32,399 nucleotides of DNA from an uncultured Opitutales bacterium (GCA_900547395.1 URGP01000023.1:1-32399); one strand, 5' to 3'; shown: positions 7,794 to 16,413, counted from the stretch's first letter. The notes: a model not told the origin generated them from the letters alone. Made by a program: numbers and translations.

Positions 7794-7829
7794 AATGTAG
7801 AAATCAAAGAACGAATGTCAAGTTTTGAA
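7794..7829 (-). repeat. Degenerate terminal repeat that keeps the promoter
   Basis: In crRNA sense, repeat positions 1-8 are completely replaced (TTCAAAAC instead of GTTGCGGA). Positions 9-14 read TTGACA, a perfect -35 compared with TTGACT in the other repeats. Positions 15-18 carry two changes, and 19-36 are unchanged, including TACATT. No spacer lies upstream, so this copy never supplies a crRNA 3' handle, but it must still promote the first spacer. The pattern of loss and retention fits that. Confidence 0.85.
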
Positions 7830-7845
7830 ACAATATAAAAACATT

Positions 7846-8469
7846 TTAATGTATAAATTTGATAGCGGCGAAGCCGGCCAATAATAGAATAAAAAATAAT
7901 GTCGCTATCAGGTTAAAGTATTTGTCTATCCATTCTTTTGCTTTTGGTCCGATAAGGTATATTATAAATCCTACAAGGAAAAATCTTCCGCCTCTGCCGA
8001 CAAGCGACGCCAAAACCAAAGTTATTAAATTCAGGTCGAAAACTCCCGCCGCTATCGTGAAAATCTTATACGGAATCGGCGTAAATGCCGCCCCCAAGAC
8101 TGCCATAAATCCGTATTCTTTGTATAAATTTTGCACATACTCAAAATGTTCGTGCGAAAATCCCGGTATATAGGCGTAAAAGAAATCCTTTAAGTTGTCC
8201 CATGCGAAGTACCCTATCCACCAGCCCAAAATTCCGCCAAGAACCGAAAACAACGTGCAAATTCCCGCAATCTTCCACCATCTTTTAGGCTCGCAAAAAA
8301 CAAGAGGTATCAAGAGCACGTCGGGAGGTATCGGGAAGAATGACGACTCTGCAAACGAGAGTATCGCAAGCGCCCACAGACCGTAAGGCGTTTCCGCCCA
8401 TGCGATGGTCCAATCGTATATTCTTCGTAAAAAATTGGGGTTCGGAGATTGCGCAACTTCTTCTTTCAT
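7846..8469 (-). CDS. DedA/YqaA-type (SNARE-associated family) inner-membrane protein
   Basis: A 207-residue multi-spanning membrane protein of the DedA/VTT superfamily, closest in style to YqaA. Members act in lipid translocation and envelope homeostasis; the substrate here is unknown. Visible features are LSFAESSFFPIPPDVLL (residues about 35-52, the re-entrant loop with acidic residue and FPIPPD), a GGILGWWIGY segment, AAFTPIPYKIFTIAAG (second re-entrant loop with proline and lysine) and a conserved GRGGRFFLVG arginine motif, then a C-terminal membrane helix. The ATG at 8469 (MKEEVAQ) is preferred over a TTG at 8481. It stands alone: its stop is 17 bp from the end of the CRISPR array and its upstream neighbour is divergent. 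Confidence 0.85.
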   Translation of the reverse strand: MKEEVAQSPNPNFLRRIYDWTIAWAETPYGLWALAILSFAESSFFPIPPDVLLIPLVFCEPKRWWKIAGICTLFSVLGGILGWWIGYFAWDNLKDFFYAYIPGFSHEHFEYVQNLYKEYGFMAVLGAAFTPIPYKIFTIAAGVFDLNLITLVLASLVGRGGRFFLVGFIIYLIGPKAKEWIDKYFNLIATLFFILLLAGFAAIKFIH

Positions 8470-8625
8470 AAAAAAATTCAAAGATTAAAAGATTTATAAT
8501 GCGCAATGCATTAAACTCTGTAAAGTTTGTTTTTATCAAAATAAAATCTTGAAGGCTTTTTAATTTTATAGCATAAATTTTTAATTCTTTAGCACTGATA
8601 ACTTTGCAAAAGAACGCAATTTATT

Positions 8626-9918
8626 ATGAAAAAAAGCACTATTCTACTATTGTCAATTTTTGCGTATTCTGCGATATTTGCGGAATTTGCCGTAAGCAAT
8701 TCTGCGAAAGAAAACATCGCAAAAATTGGCGAAACCATAGAATTTTCTGCGGCGGACACTCCCGAAGACGCGCGTTTTGAATTGAAGCAAAACGGCAAGC
8801 GCGTAAGTTCGGGACAATACAGCGAACCTGTAAAATTCACTGCGGAAGTCCCTGCTTGGCTTGAATTTAAAGTGTTTGCGCCGAAAATCAAAGAAGGCGA
8901 AAAAAAGCGCGAAGAAAAAGCATGCGGCGTGGTTGTCGCTCCAGAAAAGCTAAAGCCCGCGACCGCCGCCCCGAAAGATCTCGACAAATTTTGGAATGCG
9001 TACAAAAAAGAAGTCGAAAAGCAGTCGCCAAAGAAAGCAAAGCTTACCAAAGTCCGCGATTTCAATGCAGACAAAAGCCCGTACGGCGCGGAGCTTTACC
9101 GCTTTGAAGTCAAAGTCGATAACGCTGAATACGGCTCAATCGGCGGCGTGGTTGCAGACGGATACATCGCAATTCCCATCGGCAAAGAAGAAAAGATGCC
9201 AATCGTTGCTACTTTTTACGGAGCGGGCTCTTACTCCGCCGATTTGCGAGACGCTGTAAATTTCGCCAAAGAAGGCGCAATCGGCATTTCAATGAATCCG
9301 CACGCAATTTCGCCAGACTTAAAGGACGAGGCGCGCAAAGAGTATATCGATAATAAAGTCCATCTTGACGGCGGTAAAATTCCATACCGCAACCGAGGCA
9401 TAACCGAAACTCCGCAGGACGTCTATTTTACGGGAATGTTCAAGCGCGTTTACCAAACCCTGCGCCTTGCGATGTCACGCCCCGAATGGGATAAGCGCAA
9501 CATTGCTGTCCGCGGATTCAGCCAAGGCGGCGCACAAACGATAGTTGCGGCATACCTATGCCCGAAAGTAAACGTCATAACGCCGCTCTGCCCCGCGATG
9601 TGCGATAACGGCGGCGAAAGCATCAAACGCCGCTCAGGCTGGCCCGACTGGGTTCACAACGAAACAATGACAACCCAGCTCGAAAACGGCAGATATTTCG
9701 ACCCTGCGCTCATGGCATCAAAAATAAAGGCAAAAATGTATGTTGGAATCGGCCTCATCGACAACACCTGCTCGCCCACTGCCGTAACTTCAATGTTCAA
9801 CAACTACGCAGGCAAGAAGCAAAAACTCTATATGCAGGGCGTCGGACACGGCTGGAACGACGAGTGGTCAAAAACCGAAAAAGATTTTATTTTAACCAAC
9901 ATCGGGCTTAAAAAATAA
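8626..9918 (+). CDS. Secreted acetylxylan esterase / cephalosporin-C deacetylase family (CE7)
   Basis: A 430-residue alpha/beta hydrolase predicted to remove acetyl groups from xylan fragments or other acetylated sugars. It begins with a signal peptide (MKKSTILLLSIFAYSAIFA), so it acts outside the cytoplasm. Residues about 20-100 form an N-terminal beta-rich extension, common in this subgroup. The AXE1 domain follows: PATAAPKDLDKFW linker, then the nucleophile motif GFSQGG with S299, acid D379 in GLIDNTCSP and H408 in GVGHGW, a complete Ser-Asp-His triad. PLCPAMCDNGG after the nucleophile is also characteristic of the family. No Shine-Dalgarno sequence is obvious. The gene is monocistronic: a divergent gene lies upstream and a strong terminator downstream. 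Which acetylated sugar it acts on is not evident. Confidence 0.88.
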   Translation: MKKSTILLLSIFAYSAIFAEFAVSNSAKENIAKIGETIEFSAADTPEDARFELKQNGKRVSSGQYSEPVKFTAEVPAWLEFKVFAPKIKEGEKKREEKACGVVVAPEKLKPATAAPKDLDKFWNAYKKEVEKQSPKKAKLTKVRDFNADKSPYGAELYRFEVKVDNAEYGSIGGVVADGYIAIPIGKEEKMPIVATFYGAGSYSADLRDAVNFAKEGAIGISMNPHAISPDLKDEARKEYIDNKVHLDGGKIPYRNRGITETPQDVYFTGMFKRVYQTLRLAMSRPEWDKRNIAVRGFSQGGAQTIVAAYLCPKVNVITPLCPAMCDNGGESIKRRSGWPDWVHNETMTTQLENGRYFDPALMASKIKAKMYVGIGLIDNTCSPTAVTSMFNNYAGKKQKLYMQGVGHGWNDEWSKTEKDFILTNIGLKK

Positions 9919-9939
9919 AAACCAAAACAAAAACTTTCC

Positions 9940-9969
9940 AAGAGGAGGCATTGCCCTCCTCTTTTTTTT
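9940..9969 (+). terminator. Intrinsic terminator of the acetylxylan esterase gene
   Basis: The stem GAGGAGG / CCTCCTC with a short loop is followed by eight T residues, 22 bases after the esterase stop codon. Confidence 0.9.
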
Positions 9970-10130
9970 AGATGATTTGTATTGGACGATTGGTTTATTT
10001 GAATTTTTTACATCCGTAAAGCAGAATTATTCTTCGTTTAATCTCAAACGCATTTTACAGATTATACAACATTATTCGACATCATAAAAATATGGCGGCT
10101 CTTTAACGATTAAAAGACCTTCAAACAAGC

Positions 10131-10163
10131 ACAAAAAAAAGACGGCTTTTACCGTCTTTTTTG
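10131..10163. terminator. Bidirectional intrinsic terminator (hisA side)
   Basis: GACGG / CCGTC stem extended by A/T pairs, with A/T runs on both sides, so it can work on either strand. It lies 25 bp past the hisA stop codon. The 160 bp between it and the esterase terminator hold no gene I can recognise. Confidence 0.85.
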
Positions 10164-10187
10164 GAGAAATTTGCAAAGGAAAAAATT

Positions 10188-10913
10188 TTAGTGTTTTACA
10201 AGTCCTATGATTTCTTTTAAATCGACGCGCTTTTCGTAGATTGCCTTGCCTACGATTGCGCCTTCCAAACCGCCTATTGCGTCGAGTTTTATTATGTCTT
10301 CCCTGCTTGCGACTCCGCCTGAGGCAATCAAGCCCATTCCGTAGGGAGCAATCAGCTCTTTCATCGCTTTTTGGGCGGGAATATTTGCCCCCGTAAGCAT
10401 TCCGTCGGTTGAAATATCGGTGTATATCAAATTTTTGACGCCCATTTTAGCCATTTCAACCGCCAGTTCCGACGCTTTTTTTTGCGAGACTTCAACCCAG
10501 CCTTTGATTGCCACATTGCCGTCTTTTGCGTCTATTCCGACTGCGATTTTTTCGCCGAAAATCGAAAGAAGCTCCTCTATAAATTCGGGATTTGTACATG
10601 CTTTCGTGCCGATAATCGCCCTTTGGACTCCGCAATCGACTGCGTTTTGAACTGCACCTACTTCCCGCATTCCGCCGCCCATTTCGACAAAAATTCCCAA
10701 ACCCGCGATTTTTTCGACAGCTTTCAGATTTGCAAGCCCCCCCGCGAACGCGCCGTCCAAGTCCACAACGTGAATTCTGTCAGCTCCCGCGTCGGCAAAC
10801 GACAGCGCGGCGTCGAACGGATTTTCAAAATAGACGGTTTTATCGTTAGCCTCGCCCTGTCTAAGGCGCACGCATTTGCCGTCTTTAATGTCTATTGCAG
10901 GATAAATTCTCAT
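10188..10913 (-). CDS. hisA: HisA: ProFAR isomerase (histidine biosynthesis)
   Basis: 1-(5-phosphoribosyl)-5-[(5-phosphoribosylamino)methylideneamino]imidazole-4-carboxamide isomerase, the fourth step of histidine biosynthesis, a cytoplasmic (beta-alpha)8 barrel. The 241-residue product begins MRIYPAIDIKDGKCVRLRQG, the canonical start with catalytic D8; the second catalytic aspartate is in IYTDISTDGML, and the phosphate-binding loops are GGGMR in the first half and ASGGV in the second. An in-frame extension to 10949 would add residues not seen in the family, so the ATG at 10913 is chosen. No other his gene is nearby, so the pathway genes are dispersed. It sits downstream of the DUF1080 gene on the same strand but is separated from it by a terminator. 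Confidence 0.95.
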   Translation of the reverse strand: MRIYPAIDIKDGKCVRLRQGEANDKTVYFENPFDAALSFADAGADRIHVVDLDGAFAGGLANLKAVEKIAGLGIFVEMGGGMREVGAVQNAVDCGVQRAIIGTKACTNPEFIEELLSIFGEKIAVGIDAKDGNVAIKGWVEVSQKKASELAVEMAKMGVKNLIYTDISTDGMLTGANIPAQKAMKELIAPYGMGLIASGGVASREDIIKLDAIGGLEGAIVGKAIYEKRVDLKEIIGLVKH

Positions 10914-10948
10914 TGTTTCAAATTCAATTAAAAGAAAGCTTTTAGGCA

Positions 10949-10980
10949 ATAAAAAAGCGGCGCAATTTTTACGCCGCCTG
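10949..10980 (-). terminator. Intrinsic terminator after the DUF1080 gene
   Basis: On the minus strand a GCGGCG / CGCCGC stem is followed by TTTTTTATT, seven bases after the DUF1080 stop codon. It separates that gene from hisA. Confidence 0.88.
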
Positions 10981-10987
10981 AAAGATT

Positions 10988-11635
10988 TTACTTTATTGGT
11001 TTTATTTTTATGTTGCGGTAGAACGTATTGCCCGTCCCGTGCAAGCCCTGAAAGCCTATGTTGCCGACCGTCGGGACTTCCGCCCTCGCCTTTGCCCTAA
11101 GCCACGCAAACGGCTGCGAACCGTCGGGATTTTTATCCTTGTCGGTAAATTTCGACATGTCGAAATCGTTTGCAAGTTCGCCGTTTATATAAACTTTTAC
11201 GGACTGCCCCTTGCAGACAAGTTTTAGCGTATTCCATTCGTTGAGCGGCTTTGTGTAGTTTTTATCGACCCCCTGAAAGCCAAATACCGCGCCGCAAGTT
11301 CCCTTCGGCCCGAATTTTCCAAGCCAATAGTCGTAGTCGGCAATTTGGATTTCGATTGATTCGGGAATCCAGTTGTCGTTATTTTTCGAGTATATGATAA
11401 TTCCGCCGTTGCCCGCCTTTGTTACTTTAAAGTCGAGTGTAAGCTCGAAGTTTTCATACTCGTCGTTCGTCCACAAAATTTGGTCTTTCGTTGACGAAAG
11501 TTCGCCTTTTTCGTTAAAAGACCAAACAGGCTCCTTGCAATGGGCATTGCTTAAATCTTTTTTGAACAAATCCTTAGCCCCTGCGCCCAAGGAAAGCCCG
11601 AGCGCGACAACCGTAATCAGAATGCGTTTCATCAT
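10988..11635 (-). CDS. Secreted DUF1080 (3-keto-disaccharide hydrolase-like) protein
   Basis: A 215-residue exported protein with a signal peptide (MMKRILITVVALGLSLGAGA) and a single DUF1080 domain of concanavalin-A-like fold. Recognisable features are the strand FELTLDFKVTKAGNGGIIIYS, ESIEIQIADYD (the conserved E-x-Q-I-x-D pattern), CGAVFGF, NEWNTLKLVCKGQSVKVYING and the C-terminal NIGFQGLHGTGNTFYRNIKIKPI, where H and the NI-IKPI ending are typical. Some family members hydrolyse 3-keto-glycosides; whether this one does is not shown. DUF1080 proteins are very numerous in Verrucomicrobiota and Planctomycetota, which supports the host guess. Monocistronic, with its own terminator. Confidence 0.85.
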   Translation of the reverse strand: MMKRILITVVALGLSLGAGAKDLFKKDLSNAHCKEPVWSFNEKGELSSTKDQILWTNDEYENFELTLDFKVTKAGNGGIIIYSKNNDNWIPESIEIQIADYDYWLGKFGPKGTCGAVFGFQGVDKNYTKPLNEWNTLKLVCKGQSVKVYINGELANDFDMSKFTDKDKNPDGSQPFAWLRAKARAEVPTVGNIGFQGLHGTGNTFYRNIKIKPIK

Positions 11636-11682
11636 AATAAATTTAAGTTTGAAGCCTTTTTGATTTCAGTTCAAGCGAAAAT

Positions 11683-13152
11683 TCAATCAGCGCCGATATT
11701 TGCGGTGAGCCCGCCAACCGAATGCGCAAGATGCGCCACGCTTGTAGCCACATAAGATTCGGCGTTCACCTTCTGCTGGCGCGCCTGCGACAAAAGCGAC
11801 TGAGAGTTCAAAAGGTCGGTAAGGGTGCTTACGCCGTTATCGTAGGCGGCTTTTGTCGCCTCGTATGCTTCGAGGCTCGCCTTGACCGCCGCTTTCGTGC
11901 TTTCAAGCTGTTTTAGCGCGCTCTTATAAGCGTAATAGCTCGACCACACATTTGCGACGACTTCTATTTGAGCCTGCTTCAATTCCTGTGCCGCCGCGCG
12001 TTCCTTTGCCTGTGCGCTTATAAGTTCGTATTTGCGCGTAAAGCCGTCAAACAAATCCCAAGTGAGCACTGCGGCAACGGAATAATTGTTGCTTGGCGTA
12101 TGGTAGTAGCGGTCGTTTGCAAAATCGCCCCACTCGAAAGAGCCTTTTGCGCCGATTTTGGGAAGATAGTCAAGCTTGTCTGCCTGCGTTGTTTTTTGGG
12201 CGGCGGCGTAATTTGCGTATGAAGCCAAAACGTCTTGGCGGGATTTCAAGGCAGACGCCATCAGGTCTTCAACCCGCTTTTGCGCCTCTGAACTTTCGGG
12301 AATTGATATTTTGTTTGAAATTTTTAAATCATGCGTGATTTCAATGCCCAAAACGCGCGCGAGATTCGCCCTTGCCTCTTCGACAGACGCCCTTGCCGAT
12401 TCCAGCGAATATTCGGCATTTTTTGAATTTGCCAAAGCCCTGAGCGCGTCCTGCTTGTTGCCTACGGAATTTTTAAACCTGGCGTCGGCGGCCTCGTACG
12501 CGCTTTTCGCGTCGTCAAGATTGGCTTTTGCGGTTCTTACGGACGCCATCGCATTATAGAAATTAAAATAAGCGACGTAAACGTTCAAAACCATATCCTG
12601 CAAGCTTTGGTTGTAGCTGAAATTTGCCGCCCTCAAGGCGTCGCGCGCCGCGGAAGACTGGCTTTCGCGTTTTCCGAAGTCAAACAAAAGCCAATTTATG
12701 TCCAAAGATGCGCCGTAGCCCGTATCCCAAAACGTGCCGACTGCGTAATTTACGACCGAAATCTGGCGCGTCTTCTGCCTGTAAACATTTGCCCCGACGC
12801 TGACGGACGGATAATACTGCGCGTCAACTTTTCCCTTCTGCGCGGCGTAAACTTTCGCGGAAAACCAATATCCGCGGGTTGCAGTGTTGTTTTCAAGCGC
12901 GATGTCAATCAAGTCTTCAAGGCTCAGCACCTTGCCCGCAATCAGCTTTTCAGCCGCACACAAGGCCTCTTCCTGATTTTCCACAATTCCGTCGGTTTGA
13001 ATTTGGGACGGGCGGTAATAGGTTTCGGGCATTGCGTCGGAGGGAGCTTTCCAAAACTTGGTAGGATTTTTCGCCACCTGAGTGTCAACCGAGCAGGCTG
13101 CAAGAGCCGCAGTTGAAAGCGCAAGAGATATTTTAAGAAAAAAGTCTTTCAT
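11683..13152 (-). CDS. RND efflux outer-membrane channel lipoprotein (TolC/OprM-like)
   Basis: Outer-membrane duct of a tripartite efflux pump. The 489-residue protein has a lipoprotein signal peptide ending LAAC (acylated Cys20) and two OEP repeats, seen as long amphipathic helical stretches (for example YNQSLQDMVLNVYVAYFNFYNAMASVRTAKANLDDA and its counterpart ELKQAQIEVVANVWSSYYAYKSAL, each read in two parts). NGVSTLTDLLNSQSLLSQARQQ is the family's conserved C-terminal motif. AAGGAA five bases before the ATG is a good ribosome-binding site. It starts 9 bp after the pump gene stop, the last gene of the adaptor-pump-channel operon. Substrates cannot be deduced. Confidence 0.9.
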   Translation of the reverse strand: MKDFFLKISLALSTAALAACSVDTQVAKNPTKFWKAPSDAMPETYYRPSQIQTDGIVENQEEALCAAEKLIAGKVLSLEDLIDIALENNTATRGYWFSAKVYAAQKGKVDAQYYPSVSVGANVYRQKTRQISVVNYAVGTFWDTGYGASLDINWLLFDFGKRESQSSAARDALRAANFSYNQSLQDMVLNVYVAYFNFYNAMASVRTAKANLDDAKSAYEAADARFKNSVGNKQDALRALANSKNAEYSLESARASVEEARANLARVLGIEITHDLKISNKISIPESSEAQKRVEDLMASALKSRQDVLASYANYAAAQKTTQADKLDYLPKIGAKGSFEWGDFANDRYYHTPSNNYSVAAVLTWDLFDGFTRKYELISAQAKERAAAQELKQAQIEVVANVWSSYYAYKSALKQLESTKAAVKASLEAYEATKAAYDNGVSTLTDLLNSQSLLSQARQQKVNAESYVATSVAHLAHSVGGLTANIGAD

Positions 13153-13161
13153 ATAAATTCC

Positions 13162-16100
13162 TTAATCATTCAGATTGCCTCTCGCAAAGAAGGGGATTTT
13201 GTCGAAAACATTGCGCTGAAGCTTGTCAATCCACAAGTACACGACAGGGGTTATGTAAAGAGTTATGATTTGCGAGAAAATCAAACCGCCTACAACAACG
13301 ACGCCAAGCGGTATTCTGCTTTCCGCGTCTGCCTTGCCCCAGCCGAGAGCAATCGGAAGCATGCCCATGAGAGCCGCAAAAGTCGTCATTATAATCGGGC
13401 GGAAACGCTCCATGCACGCGGTGTGCACGGCGTCTTCGGGGCTCATACCCCTCTCTTCTCCCGCTATCGCGAAGTCAACAACCAAAATACCGTTTTTCTT
13501 AACGATGCCCATAAGCATGAATATGCCGATAATCGAATATACCGATAGCTGGTAGCCGAAGAAGTAGAGGCACGCAAAGCCGCCCACAACCGCAATCGGC
13601 AAGGCAATCAAAACGGTAATCGGGTGCAAATAGCTTTCGTACAATATGCCCAAAATGACATACATGACGAAAATCGCGACTATCGCCAATATCACAAGGC
13701 TTTTGATTGTCTCGGAGAAAGTTACGGCTTCGCCGACAAACTTGCCGTCAACACCTTCGGGCAAGACTTCGTCCGCGATGGGATTTAGCCAATTCATGAC
13801 ATCTCCAATGGCAACGCCTTCCGCCAAGTCGAATGAAATGGTTACAGACGGGAAGTTGTCGATATGGTTTACCGACACGGGCGCGAGAGTCGTGCTGGTC
13901 GTTGCAATGGAGCTAAACGGCACCAAGTTTGAGATATTGTACGCAGAAGACGCGATTTCATCGGAGCCAATCGGAGTTATCGGCATTCCCGAAGTGACGT
14001 AAGTGTCGGGAGCGAAGAACAAAGATTCGGCATTTGCGATAAACGACCTTTCGTCGGCATTGGCTTCCAATATAGTCCAATACTGGTTAAACGTGGATTT
14101 TATTAAATAGAAGTAAAACTTCGCGTAAGAATCCCTGAAAGCGGACGAAAAATTGTCCGCGCTTACTCCGAGCATTGACGCATGCTCCCTGTCGAGATGC
14201 AAATTAAGCTGCGGATTATCCAAGTACATGTCGGAAGATATTGATGAAAAATACGTTCCGTACTTTTGATACATCCTCGCCATCAGCTTGCCCGCGGCGG
14301 CGTAAAGCTCGTTTGAATCCATTGAAGTTATAGCGAACTGGTACTTGCCCTGCTGGGTCGAGACCGCGCCAGTCGAAATTTTCAAAGTCGGCTCAGCGTG
14401 CAAAAGCATTACAACGCCGGGTATCAAAGACGCCCTTGCGTTTATTCCGCTTACGACTTCGTTTATGGGCTTGCGGTCTTTTTTGTCCTTCAAGACAGTG
14501 AAAACTATGCCCATGTTGCTGTTCATAAACCCCGAAACGCCCGAAACCGCAATGGCATCGTTTACCGCAGGCTCCGACTTCAACACCTCAAAAACATTGT
14601 CTTGAAGCCTGCTGATTTCGTTGGGAGAACTCTTGGTTGACGCTACAAAAACGCCGGTCGCAAATCCGCTGTCGCCTTCGGGGAAAAAGGTCTTGGGCAA
14701 TACGGACGCAAAATGCACGGTGCCCCAGAAGCAAAGAACAATCACAAGAAGCGTCAAAACATTCTGCCTAAGCATCCAGCGCAATGTCGGAGAGTAAATT
14801 TTAAGAAATGCGCTTTCCAAGCGGTGCGCCATTTTTTCGATTTTGGTTTTTGAATTCGGATCCTTGCTGCGCGGCTGCAACATTCTCGAACACATCATCG
14901 GAGTAAGCGTAAGGCTCACCACGCCCGACATTATGGTGGCGGCAACAATTGTGATTGAAAACTCCTTAAAAACCCTTCCCACAATGCCCGACATAAAGAC
15001 AAGCGGAATGAAAACCGCCGCAAGGGAAAGCGTCATGCTCAAAATCGTAAAGCTGATTTCCCTTGCGGAAGCGAAAGTAGCCTGCGTCGGAGTTTCGGAA
15101 AAGTCCTCCATTCTGCGCACAGTGTTTTCCAAAAACACGATTGCGTCGTCAACCAAAAAGCCTATCGCCATCGTAAGCCCCATAAGGGACAAATTGTTGA
15201 GCGAAAAGCCAAATGCGTTCATCAAAATAAAAGTCAAAACCAAAGAAAACGGAAGCGCGATGGCGGGCACGAGAGTGTCTCTTATTCTTCCCAAGAACAA
15301 AAATATGATTACGACAACCAGTATAAACGCTATAATAATTGTCTCTTCAACGTCCTCAATGTTGTCGAGAATAAGTTGTGAGCGGTCGTAAGTCTGGGAA
15401 ATTTTCATGGAAGACGGAATTTGCGCTTCAATTTCCTTAATTTTTTCCCTTACCGCCGCCACGGTTGAAATTGCGTTGCCGGTGGAAGTTTTGCGAATGC
15501 CCAAAATAACGGAGCTTGCTACATTCTGGTCTATGCCAAGGCTGTTGCGCGAAAAGAAAGACTTGTTCAATGTGTCGAACTGCAAGCCGTCTATAACATC
15601 TGCCACATCGCGCAAAAACACTGGGATTCCGTCCTTGTAAGAAACTATGATTTTTTCATAGTCTGCGGCGTAGTTTAACTGCGTGTCGGGCAAAATTATG
15701 AACTGGTTGTTCGGGCCTTCAAGGTTGCCCGCGCCGTACATGTTCGTCGTACGGGACAAAGCCGCGCGAAGCTCCGACATGGTTATGCCCATGTTGAAAA
15801 GCTTTTGCATGTCGGCTTCAACACGCACAGCGCGCGGAGCCGCATAAACATCGACCTTTGAAACGCCGTCTATCATGGAAATCTTCTGCGCGATTTCAGC
15901 AAAAGCGTATTCGTAAAGCTGCCCTTCAGTCATTGAGTCGCTCAAAACAGAAAGAAGCAATATCGGCATGTCGTTGGGGTTGTCCTTTGAAAACGACGGC
16001 TGGGACGGGAGGTCTGACGGCAAATTGCCGGTCGCCCTTTGGATTGCCGACTGCACGTCGGTTGCCGCGGCGTCGATACTCTTTGACAAATTAAACTGCA

Positions 16101-16398
16101 AGACGATTTTTGTCGCGCCGAAAGAATTGTTTGAAGTAATCATCTCAATCCCCGGAATTTGCATAAACTGCTGTTCCAAGGGGGAGGCGATGTTTGTCGC
16201 CATGATTGTCGGATTTGCGCCCGGATAAGACGCGGTAACCTGAATTACGGGATAATCGACGCCGGGCAAATCGTTTACGGGCATCGCCTTGTAGGAGTAT
16301 ATCCCGAAAAGCAGGGCCGAAAGCGCAAGCAACATCGTCATTACCGGACGCTTTATGAATATGTCCGACACCGACTTTTTGTCGTTTAAACTGCTCAT
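13162..16398 (-). CDS. RND-family efflux pump permease (AcrB/MexB/MdtB-like, HAE1)
   Basis: Proton-driven inner-membrane transporter of the tripartite pump, 1078 residues, normal length. The N-terminus FIKRPVMTMLLALSALLFG is the standard first membrane helix, followed by the porter domain (PGVDYPVIQVTASYPGANP). The proton-relay aspartates are present in transmembrane helix 4 (GFLVDDAIVFLEN), and the matching charged residue region in helix 10 (GIVKKNGILVVDFA) is intact. Two internally duplicated halves of six helices with large periplasmic loops are evident. A strong ribosome-binding site (GGGAG, 6 bases upstream) precedes the ATG. It lies 15 bp after the adaptor gene and 9 bp before the channel gene. 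The most likely role is drug or metabolite export; the substrate is unknown. Confidence 0.95.
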   Translation of the reverse strand: MSSLNDKKSVSDIFIKRPVMTMLLALSALLFGIYSYKAMPVNDLPGVDYPVIQVTASYPGANPTIMATNIASPLEQQFMQIPGIEMITSNNSFGATKIVLQFNLSKSIDAAATDVQSAIQRATGNLPSDLPSQPSFSKDNPNDMPILLLSVLSDSMTEGQLYEYAFAEIAQKISMIDGVSKVDVYAAPRAVRVEADMQKLFNMGITMSELRAALSRTTNMYGAGNLEGPNNQFIILPDTQLNYAADYEKIIVSYKDGIPVFLRDVADVIDGLQFDTLNKSFFSRNSLGIDQNVASSVILGIRKTSTGNAISTVAAVREKIKEIEAQIPSSMKISQTYDRSQLILDNIEDVEETIIIAFILVVVIIFLFLGRIRDTLVPAIALPFSLVLTFILMNAFGFSLNNLSLMGLTMAIGFLVDDAIVFLENTVRRMEDFSETPTQATFASAREISFTILSMTLSLAAVFIPLVFMSGIVGRVFKEFSITIVAATIMSGVVSLTLTPMMCSRMLQPRSKDPNSKTKIEKMAHRLESAFLKIYSPTLRWMLRQNVLTLLVIVLCFWGTVHFASVLPKTFFPEGDSGFATGVFVASTKSSPNEISRLQDNVFEVLKSEPAVNDAIAVSGVSGFMNSNMGIVFTVLKDKKDRKPINEVVSGINARASLIPGVVMLLHAEPTLKISTGAVSTQQGKYQFAITSMDSNELYAAAGKLMARMYQKYGTYFSSISSDMYLDNPQLNLHLDREHASMLGVSADNFSSAFRDSYAKFYFYLIKSTFNQYWTILEANADERSFIANAESLFFAPDTYVTSGMPITPIGSDEIASSAYNISNLVPFSSIATTSTTLAPVSVNHIDNFPSVTISFDLAEGVAIGDVMNWLNPIADEVLPEGVDGKFVGEAVTFSETIKSLVILAIVAIFVMYVILGILYESYLHPITVLIALPIAVVGGFACLYFFGYQLSVYSIIGIFMLMGIVKKNGILVVDFAIAGEERGMSPEDAVHTACMERFRPIIMTTFAALMGMLPIALGWGKADAESRIPLGVVVVGGLIFSQIITLYITPVVYLWIDKLQRNVFDKIPFFARGNLND

Positions 16399-16413
16399 GA
16401 AAAACTCCCTCTC

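Larger units (their letters stand above)
6474..7829 (-). CRISPR. Type II-C CRISPR array: 21 repeats (last degenerate), 20 spacers
   Basis: Repeats of 36 bp start at 6474 and recur every 66 bp exactly through 7794. Spacers are all 30 bp; spacer n (plus-strand order) starts at 6510+66(n-1). The 20 full repeats look identical. In crRNA sense (minus strand) the repeat starts GTTGCGGATTGACTTCT and ends GATTTCTACATT; this resembles, from memory, the repeat of Parvibaculum lavamentivorans II-C. Orientation is set by that similarity, by the tracrRNA strand with its terminator, and by the promoter inside each repeat. Transcription thus runs from 7829 toward cas2 and converges with the cas operon. Spacers are mostly A/T-rich; spacers 2 and 10 share a 10-base end. 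None obviously matches other sequence in this window. Confidence 0.97.

Noticed and set aside
1904..7829. Csn2, Cas4 or other type II accessory gene
   Set aside because: cas9, cas1 and cas2 overlap one another, and only 100 bp separate cas2 from the array, so no additional gene fits.
9970..10130. Possible tRNA or small RNA between the esterase and hisA terminators
   Set aside because: I could not fold a cloverleaf or find an acceptor-stem pair; it appears to be plain A/T-rich spacer DNA.
12607..13116. 169-codon plus-strand open frame opposite the efflux channel gene, and similar antisense frames opposite the pump, argH and rplY
   Set aside because: They are antisense shadows of well-supported genes with no recognisable domains.
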